Numbered from the stretch's first letter, positions 33,447-42,583 are shown. The stretch: 64,000 nucleotides of DNA from Klenkia sesuvii (GCF_037083825.1 NZ_JBAPLU010000007.1:62001-126000); one strand, 5' to 3'. Program-made: numbers and translations. The notes: generated by a model from the sequence alone, not told the origin.

Positions 33447-34859
33447 TCAGAGGGGGATGTTGCCGTGGGCGCCGCGTCCGGCCGGGGCCGCCGCCAACGC
33501 CGCCACCAGGCGCTTCCTGGTCTGGCTGGGCTCCACGACGTCGTCGACCACGCCGATCTCGCGGGCCCGGCCGACGCCACCGGCGATCTTCTCGTGCTCC
33601 TCGGCGAGCTGGGCGTGCAGGGCCTCGCGCTCGCCCGGCTGCGCCGCGGCCAGCTTCTTGCGGTGCAGGATGCCGACGGCGGCCTTGGCGCCCATGACGG
33701 CGACCTCGGCGCCGGGCCAGGCGTACACCGCCGTGGCGCCGAGGGAGCGGGCGTTCATGGCGATGTAGGCACCGCCGTAGCTCTTGCGGGTCACCAGCGT
33801 CACCCGGGGCACGACGGCCTCGGCGAAGGCGTGCAGCAGCTTGGCGCCGCGGCGCACCACGCCGTCCCACTCCTGGCCGACGCCGGGCAGGTAGCCCGGG
33901 ACGTCGACCAGCACCACCAGCGGGACGCCGAACGCGTCGCACATCCGCACGAAGCGCGCGGCCTTCTCCGCCGACGGCGAGTCCAGGCACCCACCCAGGC
34001 GCAGCGGGTTGTTCGCGACGACCCCCACGGTCCGCCCGGCGAGGCGGCCCAGGGCGGTGATCACGTTGGGGGCGTAGCGGCTCTGCAGCTCCAGCGGCGG
34101 ACCGTCGAGCAGGCCGGTGATCATCGGCTTGACGTCGTAGGCGCGCTGCTTGGCCTCGGGCAGCAGGGCGGCGAGGTCGGTCTCGGCCTCGCCGTCGGTG
34201 CTGGCGAAGCTGCCCTGGGCGGCCAGCAGGTCGACCGCGGTGCGCGCGGTGTCCAGGGCGTCCTGCTCGGTCGCGGTCACCACGTGGACGACGCCCGAGC
34301 GGCGGCCGTGGGTGTCGGGGCCGCCGAGGGCCTCCATGTCGACCTGCTCGCCGGTGACCGACCGGACGACGTCGGGACCGGTGACGAACACCCGACCCAG
34401 CGGGCCCATGACCACCAGGTCGGTCAGGGCCGGCCCGTAGGCCGCACCGCCGGCGGCCGGGCCGAGGACGACGGAGATCTGCGGGACGCGGCCCGATGCA
34501 CGGATCATCCCGGCGAACACCTCGCCCACCGCGTGCAGGGCGGTGACGCCCTCGGCCAGTCGGGCGCCGCCGGAGTGCCAGATGCCGATGACCGGCACGT
34601 GCTCGCGCAGGGCGACGTCGATGGCGTCGACGATGTGCCGGCAGCCGTCGACGCCCATGGCGCCGCCCATGATCGTGGCGTCGGTGCAGTAGGCGATGGC
34701 CGGCGACCCGTTGACCTGGCCGCGTGCCGCCATGGCGCCGGAGGTGTCCCGGGCGGCGAGGGGCTGCATGGTGCCGGGGTCGAAGAACCGGGCGAGGCGG
34801 TCCTCGGGGTCGCGCGGGTCGGGCTCGGCGAGGGTGGCGGCGGGGCTGACGGTGGTCAT
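33447..34859 (-). CDS. accD: acyl-CoA carboxylase carboxyltransferase (beta) subunit, AccD6-like
   Basis: 470 residues with both crotonase-fold halves of a biotin-dependent carboxyltransferase: IGIWHSGGARLAEGV and GPAAGGAAYGPAL in the N half, FVRMCDAFGVPLVVLVDVPGYLPG and TLVTRKSYGGAYIAM in the C half. It would transfer CO2 from biotin to acetyl-CoA to make malonyl-CoA. GAGGAG lies 7 nt before ATG 34859. Its place as last gene after fabF copies the mycobacterial fabD-acpM-kas-accD6 layout. The biotin carboxylase (alpha) subunit must be encoded elsewhere. The second oxyanion Gly pair is present, so it should be active. Confidence 0.93.
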   Translation of the reverse strand: MTTVSPAATLAEPDPRDPEDRLARFFDPGTMQPLAARDTSGAMAARGQVNGSPAIAYCTDATIMGGAMGVDGCRHIVDAIDVALREHVPVIGIWHSGGARLAEGVTALHAVGEVFAGMIRASGRVPQISVVLGPAAGGAAYGPALTDLVVMGPLGRVFVTGPDVVRSVTGEQVDMEALGGPDTHGRRSGVVHVVTATEQDALDTARTAVDLLAAQGSFASTDGEAETDLAALLPEAKQRAYDVKPMITGLLDGPPLELQSRYAPNVITALGRLAGRTVGVVANNPLRLGGCLDSPSAEKAARFVRMCDAFGVPLVVLVDVPGYLPGVGQEWDGVVRRGAKLLHAFAEAVVPRVTLVTRKSYGGAYIAMNARSLGATAVYAWPGAEVAVMGAKAAVGILHRKKLAAAQPGEREALHAQLAEEHEKIAGGVGRAREIGVVDDVVEPSQTRKRLVAALAAAPAGRGAHGNIPL

Positions 34860-34878
34860 GCGGGGTCTCCTCGGCGGA

Positions 34879-36120
34879 TCAGGCTGTGGTGAAGACCAGG
34901 GCCATGTTGTGCCCGCCGAAGCCGAACGAGTCGTTCAGCGCGGCGGAGAAGGTGGCCTTGCGCGGGGCCCCGCGCACGATGTCGAGCTTCTGCACGGCGG
35001 GGGAGTCGTCGAGCTGCTCGATGTTCTGCGTGCCCGGGACGACCTGGTCGCGCAGGGCGAGCAGGCAGAACACCGACTCCAGCGCGCCGGCGGCACCGAG
35101 CAGGTGCCCGGTCTGGCTCTTGGTGGCGGTCACTGCGGCGTGGTCGCCGACCGCGTCGAGCAGCGCCGCGGCCTCGGCGATGTCGCCGACCGGGGTGGAG
35201 GTGGCGTGCGCGTTGACGTGGCCGATGTCGCCGGGGGTGATGCCGGCGTCGCGCAGGGCGGCGCCGATGGCGCGCTGGGCGCCCTCGCCCTCGGGGTGCG
35301 GGGCGACCAGGTCGTAGCCGTCGGAGGTGCCGCCGGCGCCGGCGAGCTTGCCGTAGACCTTGGCGCCGCGGGCCTTGGCGGCGTCCTCGCGCTCGAGCAC
35401 CAGGCAGGCGGCGCCCTCGGCGAGCACGAAGCCGTCGCGGCCGGCGTCGAAGGGGCGGGAGGCGTGCTCGGGGTCGTCGTTGCGGGTGCTCATGGCGCGC
35501 ATCGAGGCGAAGCCGGCCATGGGCAGCGGGTGCACGCAGGCCTCGGCGCCGCCGACGAGCACGACGTCGGCGCGGTCCAGGCGCAGCATGTCCAGGCCCC
35601 AGCGGATGGCCTCGGCGCCGGAGGCGCAGGCGCTGACCGGGGCGTGCACGCCGCCGCGGGCGCCGATCGCCAGGCCCACCGCGGCGGCGGGGCCGTTGGG
35701 CATGAGCATGGGGATGGTGAAGGGGGAGACCCGCTTGGGCCCCTTCGCCTCCAGGACGTCGTCCTGGCCGAGGAGGGTCATGGCGCCGCCGATGCCGGTG
35801 CCGACGACCACCGCGATGCGCAGCGAGTCGTACCCGGCGTCACCGGCGCCGGAGTCGCGCCAGGCCTCCTCGGCGGCCACGACGGCCACCTGTTGGCTGC
35901 GGTCCAGCCGCCGGGCCCGCACGCGGTCGATCTGCTCGGCGGGGTCGGTGGTCAGCCGGGCCACCAGCTGGGCCGGGAACGGCTCGATCCACTCGTCGGT
36001 GATCCGGGTGACCCCGGACGTCCCGGCGAGCAGGGCGTCCCAGGTGGAGGCGACGTCGGACCCCAGCGGGGTGGTCGCGCCGAGCCCGGTGACGACGACG
36101 TCGGTGCTGTTGGTCTTCAC
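34879..36120 (-). CDS. fabF: beta-ketoacyl-ACP synthase II
   Basis: A 413-residue elongating ketosynthase. The Cys-His-His triad is visible: Cys165 in VSACASGAEAIRWG, His in VNAHATSTPVGD and His in NDSFGFGGHNM. It condenses malonyl-ACP with growing acyl-ACP. GTG 36120 follows AGGAGG by 6 nt, one of the best ribosome sites in the window. Nineteen nt separate it from accD downstream; a 100-bp gap with a stable hairpin separates it from acpP upstream. Confidence 0.96.
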   Translation of the reverse strand: MKTNSTDVVVTGLGATTPLGSDVASTWDALLAGTSGVTRITDEWIEPFPAQLVARLTTDPAEQIDRVRARRLDRSQQVAVVAAEEAWRDSGAGDAGYDSLRIAVVVGTGIGGAMTLLGQDDVLEAKGPKRVSPFTIPMLMPNGPAAAVGLAIGARGGVHAPVSACASGAEAIRWGLDMLRLDRADVVLVGGAEACVHPLPMAGFASMRAMSTRNDDPEHASRPFDAGRDGFVLAEGAACLVLEREDAAKARGAKVYGKLAGAGGTSDGYDLVAPHPEGEGAQRAIGAALRDAGITPGDIGHVNAHATSTPVGDIAEAAALLDAVGDHAAVTATKSQTGHLLGAAGALESVFCLLALRDQVVPGTQNIEQLDDSPAVQKLDIVRGAPRKATFSAALNDSFGFGGHNMALVFTTA

Positions 36121-36156
36121 GTCTTTCCTCCTGGAACTGGTGACTTGCTGGAACGG

Positions 36157-36212
36157 CCTCGTCGCAGGGCCCCGGGGAATGGGCGGAGCACATTCCCCGG
36201 GGGGCGACGAGG
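36157..36212 (-). other. stable intercistronic hairpin between acpP and fabF
   Basis: CCTCGTCG (36157-36164) pairs with CGACGAGG (36205-36212) and CCCCGGGGAATG (36170-36181) with CATTCCCCGGGG (36191-36202), leaving a 9-nt loop. It sits between the acpP stop and the fabF ribosome site. Such a stem could stabilise the abundant acpP message or partly terminate, giving more ACP than FabF. Confidence 0.7.
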
Positions 36213-36220
36213 TCCTTCTG

Positions 36221-36463
36221 TTACTGGTTCTTCTCGATGAAGGAGATGGCGTCGCCGACGGTCTTGATGCCGCCCAGCTCGTCGTCGGGGATGGCGACGC
36301 CGAACTTGTCCTCGACGGCCGTGGCGATCTCGACCATCGAGAGCGAGTCGACGTCGAGGTCCTCGGTGAAGGACTTCTCGGGGGTGGCGTCGGCGGGGGC
36401 GACCCCGGCGACCTCCTCCAGGATCTCGGCGAGGCCGGACTGGATCTCGGCGGTGCTGGCCAC
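36221..36463 (-). CDS. acpP: acyl carrier protein
   Basis: 80 residues, acidic four-helix ACP with the phosphopantetheine Ser at position 40 in DLDVDSLSMVEI. Helix I LAEILEEVAGV and helix III KFGVAIPDDEL are typical. GTG 36463 has GAGGAGG 7 nt upstream. It carries the acyl chains used by FabD, FabH and FabF encoded around it. Confidence 0.97.
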   Translation of the reverse strand: MASTAEIQSGLAEILEEVAGVAPADATPEKSFTEDLDVDSLSMVEIATAVEDKFGVAIPDDELGGIKTVGDAISFIEKNQ

Positions 36464-36540
36464 GTGGGCCTCCTCTTCGTCGTGCGGGTCAGGGGGGTCG
36501 TGCAGGTCGTGCAGGGCCGGACGGCGGGGCCGCCCGGGGT

Positions 36541-37521
36541 TCAGGGGAGCCGGACGACCTGTCCGGCGAAGGTGAGCCCGGCGCCGTAGCCGAGCAGCAG
36601 GGCGAGGTCGCCGCTCTTGGCCTCGCCGCTCTCGAGCAGGGCCGACAGGGCCAGCGGGACCGAGGCCGAGGAGGTGTTGCCGGCCCGGGCGACGTCGCGG
36701 GCGATGACGGTGGACGACGGCAGCGCGAGCTTCTTGGCCATCAGCTCGATGATGCGGAGGTTGGCCTGGTGCGGGGCGAAGACGTCGACGTCGGCGGCGG
36801 TGACGCCGGCGCGGTCGATGGCCTCCTGCAGCGTGGCGGTGAGCTTGGTGGTGGCCCACCGGTACACGGCCTGCCCGGCCATGGTCAGGTTGCCGGCGTC
36901 GGGCTGGCCCTCGGCCGGGATGGCGATGGCGTCGCGCTGGTCGCCGTCCGAACCCCAGACCACGGGGCCGATGCCGGGCTCGTCGCTGGCGCCGATGACC
37001 ATCGCGCCGGCACCGTCGGCGAAGATCACCGCGGTGGAGCGGTCGGTCATGTCGACGACGTCGGTGAGCTTCTCGACGCCGACGACCAGGGCGTTGCGGG
37101 CCGACCCGGCGCGGATGGCGTCGGAGGCGGCCGACAGGGCGTAGCAGAACCCGGCGCAGCCGGCGTTGACGTCGAAGCCGCCGGGGCGGGGGATGCCGAG
37201 GCGGTGGGCGACCTCGGGCCCGGCGCCGGGGATCTGGGTGGGCAGGCTGCAGCTGGCGACGACCACCAGGTCGACGTCCTCGGGCGAGAGCCCGCTGGCG
37301 GCCAGGGCCTTGCCGCCGGCGGCCACGGACATCTCGACGACGGTCTCGTCGGTGTCGGCCCAGCGGCGCTCGGCGATGCCGACGCGGGTGCGGATCCACT
37401 CGTCGTTGGTGTCCATGGTCTGCGCGAGCTCGTCGTTGGTGACCCGGCGGCGGGGCCGGTACTCGCCGATGCCGAGGATGCGCGCGCCGGGGGAGCCGGT
37501 GGGGAGCTGGATGGTGCTCAT
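36541..37521 (-). CDS. fabH: beta-ketoacyl-ACP synthase III
   Basis: 326 residues with the FabH triad: Cys122 (VNAGCAGFCYAL), His in VFAPHQANLRI and Asn in ARAGNTSSASVPLAL. It starts fatty-acid synthesis by condensing an acyl-CoA with malonyl-ACP; actinobacterial enzymes usually accept branched primers, which cannot be judged here. ATG 37521 starts 3 nt after the fabD stop, so translation is coupled. Confidence 0.96.
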   Translation of the reverse strand: MSTIQLPTGSPGARILGIGEYRPRRRVTNDELAQTMDTNDEWIRTRVGIAERRWADTDETVVEMSVAAGGKALAASGLSPEDVDLVVVASCSLPTQIPGAGPEVAHRLGIPRPGGFDVNAGCAGFCYALSAASDAIRAGSARNALVVGVEKLTDVVDMTDRSTAVIFADGAGAMVIGASDEPGIGPVVWGSDGDQRDAIAIPAEGQPDAGNLTMAGQAVYRWATTKLTATLQEAIDRAGVTAADVDVFAPHQANLRIIELMAKKLALPSSTVIARDVARAGNTSSASVPLALSALLESGEAKSGDLALLLGYGAGLTFAGQVVRLP

Positions 37522-37524
37522 GCG

Positions 37525-38724
37525 TCAGACCTCCGGGTAGAGACGGGCGATCGGGTCACCGGCGTCGACGAGGTCGCCCTCGGCGACCAGCCACTCGGCG
37601 AGCAGCCCGGCGTAGCCGGCGGCGACCTCGACGGTCTCGCGGCGGCCGGCGACGGTGGCCAGCGTGGCGCCGGCCGGCAGCGAGGTGCCCTCGGCCACCG
37701 CGGCGGGGGAGATGGTGCCGCGCGCGGGGGAGACGACGACCCGCCAGTCGGGGGCGTGCTCGGCCTCGGCCCGGCCGCGTTCGGCGGCGATGAGCTCGGC
37801 GGCGCGGTCGAGGTCGGTCGGGCCGGTGATGGCCAGGACCTCGACGTCGTGCCGGCCCTTCCAGTCGCGCTTGGCCAGACCCGCCAACGCGCCGGCCGGG
37901 GGCAGCTCGATGACCGCGGTGACGCCGAGCTCGCGCAGGGTGTCCAGGCAGGCGTCGAAGCGCACCGGGTTGGTGACCTGGCTGACCAGCCGGTCGAGCA
38001 CCGCGGCGCCGGTCTCCACGGCCGAGCCGTCCTTGTTGGACAGCAGCAGGCGGGAGGGCTGCGCGGGACGGATGCCGCCGACCAGGCCCTCGAGCTCGGT
38101 GCGGGCCGAGGCCATGAAGTCGGTGTGGAAGGCGCCGGCCACCGACAGCGGCATGACCCGGGCCTTCGCCGGCGGGGCGGCCTTCAGCGCGGCGAGGCCG
38201 TCGAGGGAACCGGCGGCCACGACCTGGCCGGCGCCGTTGACGTTGGCCGGGGTCAGGCCGTGGGACTCGATGGCGGCCAGCACCTCGGCGGGGTCGCCAC
38301 CGAGGACGGCGGACATGCCGGTGGGGGTCTGGGCGCAGGCCCGGGCCATGGCCCGCCCCCGGACGGCGGTCAGCGCGATGGCCGCCTCGACCGACAGCAC
38401 ACCGGCCAGCGCCGCGGCGGTCAGCTCACCGACGCTGTGCCCGGCGATGACGACGTCGCGACCGGTCTGCGGGGTGTGCGCCACCGGCCCGGGCAGCCCG
38501 CCCAGCTCGCGGGCGACGAACAGGGACATGGCCACGACCAGCGGCTGGGTGACCGCGGTGTCCTTGATCGCCTCGGCGTCGCCGGTGGTGCCCAGGGTCA
38601 GCAGGTCGGCGTCGGCGACCGCGCCGGCCCAGCGGAAGAAGGACTCGGCGCCGGGGAGGGCCAGCCAGTCGGTGAGCATCCCGGGCTTCTGGGCCCCCTG
38701 GCCGGGGGCGAGGACGGCGAGCAC
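37525..38724 (-). CDS. fabD: malonyl-CoA:ACP transacylase with a C-terminal lipoyl/biotinyl-like domain
   Basis: 399 residues, about 90 longer than a plain FabD. The transacylase part has LAPGQGAQKPGML at the start, nucleophile Ser97 in IAGHSVGELTAAAL and the catalytic His in VAGAFHTDFM. Residues about 330-399 form a second unit, GTISPAAVAEGTSL then LATVAGRRETVEVAAGYAGLLAEW and EGDLVDAGDPIARLYPEV. This repeats the half-barrel pattern of biotinyl/lipoyl domains but has Arg-Arg-Glu where the modified Lys would be. GTG 38724 is the first codon of the conserved LAVLAPGQG. First gene of the fab operon. Confidence 0.93.
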   Translation of the reverse strand: MLAVLAPGQGAQKPGMLTDWLALPGAESFFRWAGAVADADLLTLGTTGDAEAIKDTAVTQPLVVAMSLFVARELGGLPGPVAHTPQTGRDVVIAGHSVGELTAAALAGVLSVEAAIALTAVRGRAMARACAQTPTGMSAVLGGDPAEVLAAIESHGLTPANVNGAGQVVAAGSLDGLAALKAAPPAKARVMPLSVAGAFHTDFMASARTELEGLVGGIRPAQPSRLLLSNKDGSAVETGAAVLDRLVSQVTNPVRFDACLDTLRELGVTAVIELPPAGALAGLAKRDWKGRHDVEVLAITGPTDLDRAAELIAAERGRAEAEHAPDWRVVVSPARGTISPAAVAEGTSLPAGATLATVAGRRETVEVAAGYAGLLAEWLVAEGDLVDAGDPIARLYPEV

Positions 38725-38840
38725 GGGACAACCGTGCCAGTGATGGCCGGCCGGCGGGCGGTCGGCGGCCCACGAAGAACACCGGTGGTCTTGTGGAGGG
38801 TTCCTACAAACGTGGGGCAGGTGGTGCGCTGGACCACAGC

Positions 38841-40010
38841 TCACGCCCAGAGCGACCGCCCACCGTCGAGGGCGGACAACGCCAGGGCCACCCGCAGCGT
38901 CCACGCCCCGCGGGGGTCGGTGGCCGACAGCCCGGTCAGCTCGGTGGCGCGCTTCAACCGGTACCGGACGGTGTTGGGGTGCACGAACAACGCCCGGGCA
39001 CTGGCCTCCAGGTTGCCGCCGCTGGCCAGCACCGCGTGCACGGTGTCCAGCACCCCACCGCCGGTGGCGTGCAGGGGGCCGGCGACCCGTTCGGCCAGGG
39101 CGGCACGGGCCAGCGGGTCGCCGTCCAGCGCGCGTTCGGCCAGCAGCTCGTCGGCCGGCACCGGGCGGGGGGCGCCGGGCCAGGCGACCGCGGCGCGCAG
39201 GCCGGCGAGCGCACCGGCGGCCGAGTCGGCGGCCAGGGCGAGGGAGTCGACGGCGGGGCCGCTGACCACCGGGCCGGGGCCGAACTCGCGGCTGACCCGC
39301 TCGGCGACCGGTCCCAGGTCGGCCACCCCGCCGAGCACCACCACGAGCTGGTCGGCGTGCACCCCGACCAGCACCTCGGCGCGCATCGAGCGCGCCGCCC
39401 GGCGCACCGCGGTGTGCAGGTCGTCGACGTCGGGGGCGGTGTGGCCGACCAGCACGAGCACCGGCGCGGTCGTCGCCCAGCCCAGCGCCGCGGCCCGGCC
39501 GGGCAGCTCGTCGGAGCGCTCACCGCGCACCAGGGCGTCGACGACGAGGGCCTCGAGGCGGGCGTCCCAGGCGCCCCGGTTCTCGGCGTAGCTGGCGTAG
39601 ACGTGCGCGGTGGCGAAGGCCACCTCGCGGCTGTACTGCAGCACGGCCACGCGCAGGGCCTCGGCGTCGCCGGGCTCGGCGACATGGGTGACCCGGTCCT
39701 CCATGACCTCGACGGTCACCTTCACCAGGTCGACGGTCTGCTTGAGCGGGACGGCGCGCACCAGCTCGCGCGGGGCCGCCCCGAACACCTCGCCGCCGAG
39801 CCGGGGCGGCCGACCGGGGTGCCGGCACCACTCGACGAGCGAGGCGATGCCGGCCTGCGCCACCAGCATCACCCACGACCGCTGGTCGGCCGGCATCGAG
39901 CGGAACCAGGGGAGGGTGTCGTCCATGCGGGCGACCGCCTGGGTGGCCAGCGCCCCCGACGCCCGCTCCAGCCGGCGCAGGGTCGCCTCCGACGGTCGCG
40001 CTGCGCTCAC
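38841..40010 (-). CDS. fasR: PucR/CdaR-type regulator, likely FasR activator of fatty-acid synthesis
   Basis: 389 residues. The C-terminal HTH_30 (PucR) motif is GGNLEASARALFVHPNTVRYRLKRATELTG split as helix-turn-helix; the middle has a GGDEF-like CdaR domain (VLVLVGHTAPDVDDL, QLVVVLGGVADL). The N-terminus (VEVMEDRVTHVAEPGDAEALRVAVLQYSREVAFATAHVY) is that of FasR, the activator located upstream of fabDHPF in Streptomyces coelicolor. Here it lies in the same place, 116 nt before fabD and in the same direction. GTG 40010 is used. Binding sites were not identified. Confidence 0.85.
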   Translation of the reverse strand: MSAARPSEATLRRLERASGALATQAVARMDDTLPWFRSMPADQRSWVMLVAQAGIASLVEWCRHPGRPPRLGGEVFGAAPRELVRAVPLKQTVDLVKVTVEVMEDRVTHVAEPGDAEALRVAVLQYSREVAFATAHVYASYAENRGAWDARLEALVVDALVRGERSDELPGRAAALGWATTAPVLVLVGHTAPDVDDLHTAVRRAARSMRAEVLVGVHADQLVVVLGGVADLGPVAERVSREFGPGPVVSGPAVDSLALAADSAAGALAGLRAAVAWPGAPRPVPADELLAERALDGDPLARAALAERVAGPLHATGGGVLDTVHAVLASGGNLEASARALFVHPNTVRYRLKRATELTGLSATDPRGAWTLRVALALSALDGGRSLWA

Positions 40011-40043
40011 CGCTGCAGGGTGTCATGGGGCAGGCTGTGCCAG

Positions 40044-40700
40044 GTGAGGACGGCGCAGCGGACCCACCCCGTGGGGGGCCGTCTCGCCGCCGCCGGGGTG
40101 TGCGCACTGGTCGTCGCCGTCCTGGGTGCGGGCGTGGTCGCCGGCTGGACGCCGCAGCTGCGCCTGGACGAGGCGGTCGCCCGCGCGCTGTACGCCGGCG
40201 ACGACCGCTCGGCGGCGGTGTCGGTGCTGCTCGAGGTGCTGACCGCGCCGGGCTACACGCTGGCCCGGGTGGTGGTGTTCGCCCCGGTGGTGGTCTGGCT
40301 GGTGCGGGGTGGCCGGCGCGTCGACGCGGTCTGGGTGACCGTCGCGGTGGTCGGCGTGGGCCTGCTCACCTCGGGCCTCAAGGAGCTGGTGGGCCGGGTG
40401 CGGCCGGGCTTCACCGGCGGCGGCGCGGCCTACGACTCCCTGTCGTTCCCCAGCGGGCACGCCTCGGGCGTGGCCTGCCTCGTCACCACCGCGCTGGTGC
40501 TCGCATGGCCCGCGCTGGCGACGGCGGGCCGGCGGTGGTGGGCAGCCGCGGGGATCGCGCTGGTCGTCCTCGTCGGTTGCACGCGGCTGTGGTTGGGGGT
40601 GCACTACCTGTCCGACGTCGTGGCGGGGTGGGCGTTCGGGGTGGGGTGGACGCTGGTGCTGGCGGCGGTCGGGCAGGGGGTGCGGTGGACGAGGGCCTGA
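40044..40700 (+). CDS. PAP2-family membrane phosphatase
   Basis: 218 residues with about five transmembrane helices and a complete acid-phosphatase signature: KELVGRVRP, SFPSGHASG and RLWLGVHYLSDV. Such enzymes dephosphorylate undecaprenyl pyrophosphate, phosphatidate or related lipids at the outer membrane face. GTG 40044 is used; no clear ribosome site, so the start may be leaderless. Its stop overlaps the next ATG (TGATG). Confidence 0.9.
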   Translation: MRTAQRTHPVGGRLAAAGVCALVVAVLGAGVVAGWTPQLRLDEAVARALYAGDDRSAAVSVLLEVLTAPGYTLARVVVFAPVVVWLVRGGRRVDAVWVTVAVVGVGLLTSGLKELVGRVRPGFTGGGAAYDSLSFPSGHASGVACLVTTALVLAWPALATAGRRWWAAAGIALVVLVGCTRLWLGVHYLSDVVAGWAFGVGWTLVLAAVGQGVRWTRA

Positions 40701-41257
40701 TGTCGCGGCACCTGGTCGAGCCCGACGACGGGTCGGCCGGCCCGCTGCTGCGCATCGCCGAGGACCGGCTGCTCCCGGGCGCCGGCTACGGGTCCCACCA
40801 CCACGCCGACGTCGACGTCGTCGCCGTCGTCCTCTCGGGCTCGCTGGTCCACGGGTGGGGGAGCCGGCCGACGCTGCGGGCCGGTGACGTGGGCGTGCTG
40901 CGCGCCGGCACGGGGATGGTGCACGACGAGGTGGCCGGCGCCGACGGCGCGCACGTGCTGCAGACCTACCTGCGGACGGCGACCCCGGCCCAGCAACCGG
41001 GCCACCGCGTGGTGCGCTGGACCGCGGGTGCCCGGCGCGGCTGGGTCGACCTGGGCCGCACCGACGCCCGGTTGTGGCTGGCCCGGGTGCCGACCGACGA
41101 GACCGTCGCCGTGCCCCCGGGGCTGCGGGTGGTGTCCAGCGGCGGGCGGGTGTGGGCCGGACCCGTGCCCGCGGTCGGGGAGGGGCGGGTCACCGGACCG
41201 GCGACGGTGTGCGTCTGGCAGCTGGACCGCACCCGACCGCTGTGGGCGGTGGAGTAG
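40700..41257 (+). CDS. pirin-like cupin protein
   Basis: 185 residues with pirin N-domain features: GAGYGSHHHADVDVVAVVLSG (metal-binding His pair), GWGSRPTLRAGDVGVLRAGTGMVHDEVA (third His and following acidic ligand), and LQTYL. ATG 40700 has GAGGG upstream and overlaps the PAP2 stop; GTG 40685 is an alternative. Pirins act as redox sensors or quercetinases; which applies here is unknown. Confidence 0.85.
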   Translation: MSRHLVEPDDGSAGPLLRIAEDRLLPGAGYGSHHHADVDVVAVVLSGSLVHGWGSRPTLRAGDVGVLRAGTGMVHDEVAGADGAHVLQTYLRTATPAQQPGHRVVRWTAGARRGWVDLGRTDARLWLARVPTDETVAVPPGLRVVSSGGRVWAGPVPAVGEGRVTGPATVCVWQLDRTRPLWAVE

Positions 41258-41288
41258 CTCGGCTGCTCGGTTGCTCGACTGCTCGGTG
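41257..41288 (+). repeat. four tandem 8-bp repeats (GCTCGGYT)
   Basis: GCTCGGCT, GCTCGGTT, GCTCGACT and GCTCGGTG follow one another directly from the last base of the pirin gene. It lies in the 85-bp gap before the amidohydrolase gene. Possibly slipped-strand expansion or a repeated protein-binding site. Confidence 0.6.
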
Positions 41289-41342
41289 CGGACGGCGGGC
41301 CTCTGCTGGCGCCGGTCGTGAGCCCTGCTGAACACTGCGCCC

Positions 41343-42533
41343 ATGGACCTGCTCGCTGCTGCCCGTGCCGACGCCGACCGGGTGGTGGACCTGCGCCGCC
41401 GGCTGCATCGCCGTCCCGAGGTGGGCCTGCACCTGCCCGAGACCCAGGCGACGGTGCTCGAGGCGCTCGCCGACCTGCCCGTCGAGGTGACCACGGGTCG
41501 GTCGACGTCCTCGGTGGTGGGTGTGCTGCGCGGCGCGCGGCCGGGGCCGACCTACCTGCTGCGCGGGGACATGGACGCCCTCCCGCTGCAGGAGGACACC
41601 GGCCTGCCCTTCGCCTCCGAGATCCCGGGTGCGATGCACGCCTGCGGGCACGACACCCACGTCGCGATGCTGCTCGGGGCGGCCCGGCTGCTGGCCGAGC
41701 GGCGCGAGCAGCTCGCCGGGCAGGTCGTGCTCATGCTGCAGCCGGGGGAGGAGGGCTTCCACGGGGCGCGGTCGATGCTGGAGGAGGGCCTGCTCGACGC
41801 CGTTCCCGGGGCGCCGGTGAGCGGGGCGTTCGCCCTGCACACCAGCGCCTCGTTCCCCACCGGGACGATCAACGTGCGGCCCGGGCCGCTGATGGCCGCC
41901 GCCGACCACTTCCGGGTCACCCTCCGCGGCGCCGGCGGCCACGCCTCGACCCCGCACGTGACCGCCGACCCGGTCCCGGTCGCCGCGGAGATCGTGCTGG
42001 CCCTGCAGGCGATGGTCACCCGCCGGGTCGACGTCTTCGACCCCGCCGTGGTCACGGTCGGCCACCTCAGCGCCGGGACGACGAACAACATCATCCCGGC
42101 CACCGCGTTCCTGGAGGGGACCATCCGCACCCTGTCCGCGCAGCGGCGTGCCGACGTCGTGGCCCGGGTGCAGCGCGTGGCCGAGCGGGTCGCCGACGCC
42201 CACGAGCTGGTCGCGGAGTTCGAGCGGGTGGAGGGCTACCCCGTCACCGTCAACGACCCGGTGGTCGCCGCGCAGGTCTCGTCGGCCGCCGCCTCGCTGC
42301 TGGGAGCCGACGCATCGGTGCCGATGGCCGACCCGCTCATGGGCGCCGAGGACTTCTCCTACGTGCTGGAGCGGGTGCCCGGCGCGATGGCGTTCCTGGG
42401 CGCCTGCCCGCCGCACCTGGTGCCGGAGGAGGCGCCCAGCAACCACTCGAACCTGGTGGTGTTCGACGAGGACGCCTTCCCGGCGGGCACCGCGCTGTAC
42501 GCCCGCATGGCCCTCCTGGCCCTGGCGGGGTAG
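41343..42533 (+). CDS. M20-family amidohydrolase (hippurate hydrolase-like)
   Basis: A 396-residue dinuclear metal peptidase/amidohydrolase. Metal and catalytic residues are visible in RRRLHRRPEVGLHLPET, LLRGDMDALPL, MHACGHDTHVAMLLGAA, MLQPGEEGFHGA and the C-terminal SNHSN. The dimerisation domain follows FRVTLRGAGGHASTPH. Related enzymes hydrolyse N-acyl amino acids, hippurate or IAA conjugates. Single gene, followed directly by the left inverted repeat of the first hairpin-bounded element. Confidence 0.92.
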   Translation: MDLLAAARADADRVVDLRRRLHRRPEVGLHLPETQATVLEALADLPVEVTTGRSTSSVVGVLRGARPGPTYLLRGDMDALPLQEDTGLPFASEIPGAMHACGHDTHVAMLLGAARLLAERREQLAGQVVLMLQPGEEGFHGARSMLEEGLLDAVPGAPVSGAFALHTSASFPTGTINVRPGPLMAAADHFRVTLRGAGGHASTPHVTADPVPVAAEIVLALQAMVTRRVDVFDPAVVTVGHLSAGTTNNIIPATAFLEGTIRTLSAQRRADVVARVQRVAERVADAHELVAEFERVEGYPVTVNDPVVAAQVSSAAASLLGADASVPMADPLMGAEDFSYVLERVPGAMAFLGACPPHLVPEEAPSNHSNLVVFDEDAFPAGTALYARMALLALAG

Positions 42534-42583
42534 CTACCGGGGGCGGGCCCAGGCCGCCCGCCCGTGGCGTGGATCAGCTGGGT

